In this document: piece after piece, positions 5,285 to 7,218 of the stretch
Numbering within the stretch: position 1 is the first letter of the stretch
How the letters are laid out: each line of letters begins with the position of its first letter
From: an uncultured Kineosporia sp.
GTDB lineage: Bacteria; Actinomycetota; Actinomycetes; Actinomycetales; Kineosporiaceae
Assembly (NCBI GenBank): GCA_937859855.1
Contig: CALMAR010000422.1
Span: 1 to 7,218 of the forward strand
Reading direction: 5' to 3'
Length of the DNA stretch: 7,218 nucleotides
Notes under the pieces: model-generated
What the model was told of the DNA's origin: nothing
The model's database searches: none
The model's input: the letters and a program-made list of their open reading frames with translations, nothing else
Translations under genes and position numbers: made by a program

Positions 5285-6595
5285 TCACCCGGGCGTCATT
5301 GCACTTTCTCGTAACGGTCGCTTGGGTAGCCGGGCGCCGATGCTGGCCGCGGCGCGCTGGTCGGCTTCGCTGACCCAGGCGGCGTAGACCTTGAGGGTTG
5401 TCGTTCCGCCGCCGCCATGGCCGAGGCGGCCGGCGACGGTGCGGACATCAACGCCGGCGGCGATCAGCTCGGTCGCGCTGAAGTGCCTGAGCTTGTGCAG
5501 CGTGGTCGCGATGCCGAGACGCTTCACCATCCGGTCGTACCGTTGCGTGGCCGTATCGGGGAACAGCGGTTCTGAGCCGTCCGGCGTGAGCGTGAAGACG
5601 TAGGCCGACCCATCGAGGCTGACCCTGAGCTTGGCCGCACAGTCGTCCTGGCGCTCCAGGTGCTCTTTCAGGACCGCCACCGTCTCGTCGTCCAGGGCGA
5701 CCCGGCGCTGCTGGTGTGTCTTCGTGTCGCGCCGCTCTAGCTGGCCCTCGGCGCCGAGCTTCAGGCCGGTCCGGATGCTGAGCACCTTCGCTTCAAGGTC
5801 CAGGTCGCCTCGCTGTATTGCACAGAGTTCGCCGCGCCGCGCACCAGTAGTCATCGCCGTCCAGACGAACGCGCCCCAGTCCTCATCCTTGAAGGCCTCA
5901 GTCAGAATCCGCGCCGCGTCGACGGCCGAGGGCGGCGCCGGCTTCGGGGGAGTGGGTGCCGGCGGCTCGGCGCTCTCCAGGGGATTCGCCGCCACCCAGC
6001 GCCACCGCACCGCCCGGGCCAGCGCGCCGGAAAGAATCCAGTGGATCTGGCGGACCGTGGCCGGGCTGAGCGGCTTGCACGGAACCTGCACGCATCCCTC
6101 GCCGCACTCGTGGTTCCGGCCCGGCTTGTGCTTGACGTGACGCACCTTCCGACCAGGTCGGCAGCCGTCGCGGCAGCGACGTAGCTGCGCATATAGAGAG
6201 TCGAAGTCCTCGCCGTCCAGCCGGCCGATCTGATGCTTCCCGAGTACCGGCCGGATATGGTTCTCGATGTACGACTCGTAGACGCGGCGCGTCGACCCCT
6301 CCACGTCCAGCACGTCGAGGTAGCGGTCGAGCAGCTGGTTCATCGTGCGGTTGGTCTTGGGATGGCGCTTCTCGTCGACCTGGCTCAGCATCCGGGTGCG
6401 CACTCTCTCCGCCTCGGATCGTGCCTTCGGGCCGGGCGGCACCATCTCGTCCAGGTAGTGGCGCTGGCCGGTCACGGCGTCATAGCCCGCGTAGACGCGC
6501 ACCCTCAGCGAGCCGCTGCGCTGCTGCTCGATCGTCCCGCGTCGGCGGCTCCGCGCCGTCCCCTCAACCGTCACGAGCACGAGGGTAGCCGACAA
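5285..6595 (-). CDS. int: Tyrosine recombinase / phage-type integrase
   Basis: This enzyme cuts and rejoins the element's attachment site with the tRNA gene. The 436-aa product has an N-terminal arm-binding segment (about 19-50, RGTIEQQRSGSLRVRVYAG), a SAM-like core-binding domain (about 83-205) and the catalytic domain (about 225-410). The catalytic set is visible: R253 in TTGARRGEL, K292 in DTKT, H367 and R370 in LHKLRHF, H393 in GRLGH, and the nucleophile Y404 in LKVYAAW. A Cys/His-rich insertion at about 141-173 (C141, C145, H162, C164, C168, C173) could bind zinc. The start is uncertain: the first in-frame codon is TTG at 6593-6595 without a Shine-Dalgarno sequence; GTG at 6578-6580 or 6572-6574 are alternatives. 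A weak promoter (TTGATC at 6633-6638, minus strand) may give a near-leaderless message. One TTA codon lies at 5312-5314 near the C-terminus. Confidence 0.95.
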   Translation of the reverse strand: MSATLVLVTVEGTARSRRRGTIEQQRSGSLRVRVYAGYDAVTGQRHYLDEMVPPGPKARSEAERVRTRMLSQVDEKRHPKTNRTMNQLLDRYLDVLDVEGSTRRVYESYIENHIRPVLGKHQIGRLDGEDFDSLYAQLRRCRDGCRPGRKVRHVKHKPGRNHECGEGCVQVPCKPLSPATVRQIHWILSGALARAVRWRWVAANPLESAEPPAPTPPKPAPPSAVDAARILTEAFKDEDWGAFVWTAMTTGARRGELCAIQRGDLDLEAKVLSIRTGLKLGAEGQLERRDTKTHQQRRVALDDETVAVLKEHLERQDDCAAKLRVSLDGSAYVFTLTPDGSEPLFPDTATQRYDRMVKRLGIATTLHKLRHFSATELIAAGVDVRTVAGRLGHGGGGTTTLKVYAAWVSEADQRAAASIGARLPKRPLRESAMTPG

Positions 6596-6667
6596 TTTCG
6601 CACCAGATTTGATGCAGATGGCCTCGCGAATAGATCAAGGAAGCGGAGAACATGCAGGTCAGAGGCG
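6596..6667 (-). other. Spacer between tRNA-Arg and integrase
   Basis: This 72-bp stretch links the tRNA 3' end to the integrase start on the same strand. No excisionase gene fits here. It probably holds integrase arm-binding sites and the integrase promoter, but no clear repeats mark such sites. Transcription from the tRNA promoter could run through it into int. Confidence 0.4.
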
Positions 6668-6710
6668 CGCGCCCGGCAGGATTCGAACCTGCGGCCGGTG
6701 GATTAGAAGT
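6668..6710. other. Putative attachment site in the tRNA-Arg 3' half
   Basis: The int gene begins 72 bp from the tRNA 3' end, and tyrosine integrases of this kind normally recombine within the 3' half of a tRNA gene, restoring it with element-borne sequence. The crossover core should therefore lie between the anticodon loop and the discriminator base. Its exact limits cannot be set because the matching copy at the far end of the element is not in the window; I found no second copy of the T-arm sequence here. Confidence 0.5.
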
Positions 6711-6740
6711 CCACTGCTCTATCCGCTGAGCTACGAGCGC
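6668..6740 (-). tRNA. tRNA-Arg, anticodon UCU (reads AGA)
   Basis: Read on the minus strand, the 73 nt fold as a full cloverleaf. The acceptor is GCGCTCG / CGGGCGC with one T-G wobble. The D-arm is GCTC / GAGC. The anticodon stem GTGGA / TCCAC holds the loop CTTCTAA, giving anticodon TCT. A 5-nt variable loop CGGCC follows, then the T-arm GCAGG / CCTGC with loop TTCGAAT, and a G discriminator base. CCA is not encoded. The gene appears intact, so the integrated element has not destroyed it. Its 5' side faces the host chromosome and its 3' end faces int. Confidence 0.97.
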
Positions 6741-7053
6741 TGGGGCGTCGCATGTCCGGCGCGCCGCCGTGACCAGCCTAAACGACCCGCCCGTCCGCTG
6801 ATCTGTAGCCGACAGTCATGTACAACTGCGAAGGGTGGACAACGGGGCTGGACAACCGGCTGGCGTTTGCGGACAGTACCGGTGACGCGGAAGCCCCCGA
6901 CACCCATTCGGGGTTTTGTCCTCGACTGTGCCTCACAGGCACCATGGACCGCGAGCATGGACACGGATGGTGACGAGTCTGCGATCGTCACGGCCGGAGG
7001 AGGTAGCCATCGGCTGACGGCACGCGACGAGCAAGCAGGCTGAGGAGGAGACG
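6741..7053. other. Host intergenic region, 313 bp
   Basis: This region lies between the tRNA 5' end and the next host gene, transcribed in opposite directions. It should carry the tRNA promoter (a possible minus-strand -10, TAGGCT, at 6775-6780, without a clear -35) and the promoter of the 7054 gene. TGGACAAC occurs twice, at 6836-6843 and 6849-6856. A terminator-like hairpin lies at 6895-6917. A plus-strand frame crosses the tRNA and this region but is not credible as a gene. Confidence 0.5.
6895..6917 (+). terminator. Rho-independent terminator-like hairpin
   Basis: CCCCGA (6895-6900) pairs with TCGGGG (6908-6913) around a 7-nt loop, and TTTT follows at 6914-6917 on the plus strand. It is the only hairpin in the window with a T-run. 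No plus-strand gene precedes it, so it may end an unseen short transcript, block transcription coming from the element, or act as a leader terminator for the gene at 7054. Confidence 0.55.
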
Positions 7054-7218
7054 GTGGCGGGCAACGAGGCGCTGGCCGGCGGCGACGAACCGGTCGCCGC
7101 GGACGACGCGCAAGTCGTCCCCGAGGTGGGGCCTGCCCTCGCGCCCGCTGCTGCCGAGCACCCCGCCCCACGCGCCCATACCGCCCAGACCGCCCATGCT
7201 GCCCAGACCGCCCAGACC
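7054..7218 (+). CDS. N-terminal part of a host protein, Ala/Pro-rich
   Basis: A GTG start at 7054-7056 follows an excellent Shine-Dalgarno sequence, AGGAGG at 7043-7048, with five bases between. The 55 visible codons run off the right edge: MAGNEALAGGDEPVAADDA, then an Ala/Pro-rich stretch, then a repeated Ala-Gln/His-Thr segment. This is a low-complexity, probably disordered N-terminus; the functional domain must lie beyond the window, so no product can be named. It lies on the chromosomal side of the tRNA and is probably not part of the element. Confidence 0.65.
   Translation, partial: MAGNEALAGGDEPVAADDAQVVPEVGPALAPAAAEHPAPRAHTAQTAHAAQTAQT
7174..7218 (+). repeat. 9-bp tandem repeat in the host gene
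   Basis: Five units of nine bases, variants of GCCCAGACC, run to the window edge and may continue past it. They encode A-H-T, A-Q-T, A-H-A, A-Q-T, A-Q-T. The unit keeps the reading frame, so copy-number change would alter protein length without a frameshift. Confidence 0.7.

Noticed and set aside
6609..7043. Plus-strand frame crossing the tRNA gene
   Set aside because: It reads through an intact tRNA on the other strand and a terminator hairpin, and has no recognisable protein features.
7174..7218. CRISPR-like array at the right edge
   Set aside because: The units are 9 bp, contiguous and in frame with a coding sequence, with no spacers.

Overview
The window is high-GC DNA with G/C-ending codons, purine-rich Shine-Dalgarno sequences and GTG/TTG starts. 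This fits an actinomycete; I cannot fix the genus. It appears to be the integrase end of an integrated genetic element (positions 1 to about 6667) joined to the host chromosome at a tRNA-Arg(UCU) gene (6668-6740, minus strand). A host gene starts beyond the tRNA at 7054.

Layout from left to right: (1) an Ala-rich protein tail entering from the left (3-284, +); (2) a convergent unknown 195-aa protein (305-892, -); (3) a 381-bp divergent intergenic region; (4) a single-stranded DNA-binding protein (1274-1702, +); (5) a strong shared hairpin terminator (1709-1750); (6) a convergent membrane-anchored DUF3761-like protein (1760-2251, -); (7) a divergent intergenic region with a long inverted repeat (2312-2435) and a leader hairpin (2448-2474); (8) a SprT-like zinc metallopeptidase homologue with a C-terminal zinc-ribbon (2505-3302, +); (9) an AIPR-family (abortive infection phage resistance) protein (3493-5238, +) with an operator-like palindrome in front; (10) a tyrosine recombinase (5285-6595, -); (11) the tRNA-Arg gene; (12) a spacer with a classical terminator hairpin; (13) the start of a host gene with a 9-bp tandem repeat (7054 onward).

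Inferred biology: the integrase recombines the element into the 3' end of tRNA-Arg. SSB and the SprT-like protein look like DNA-metabolism accessories of a mobile element. The AIPR protein is the likely phage-defence cargo. It differs from everything around it in lower G+C, six TTA and several AGA codons, and its own regulatory region, so it was probably acquired separately and placed beside the integrase. No replication initiator, translocase, relaxase or excisionase gene is visible here, so the mode of transfer cannot be judged. The second attachment site must lie outside the window.
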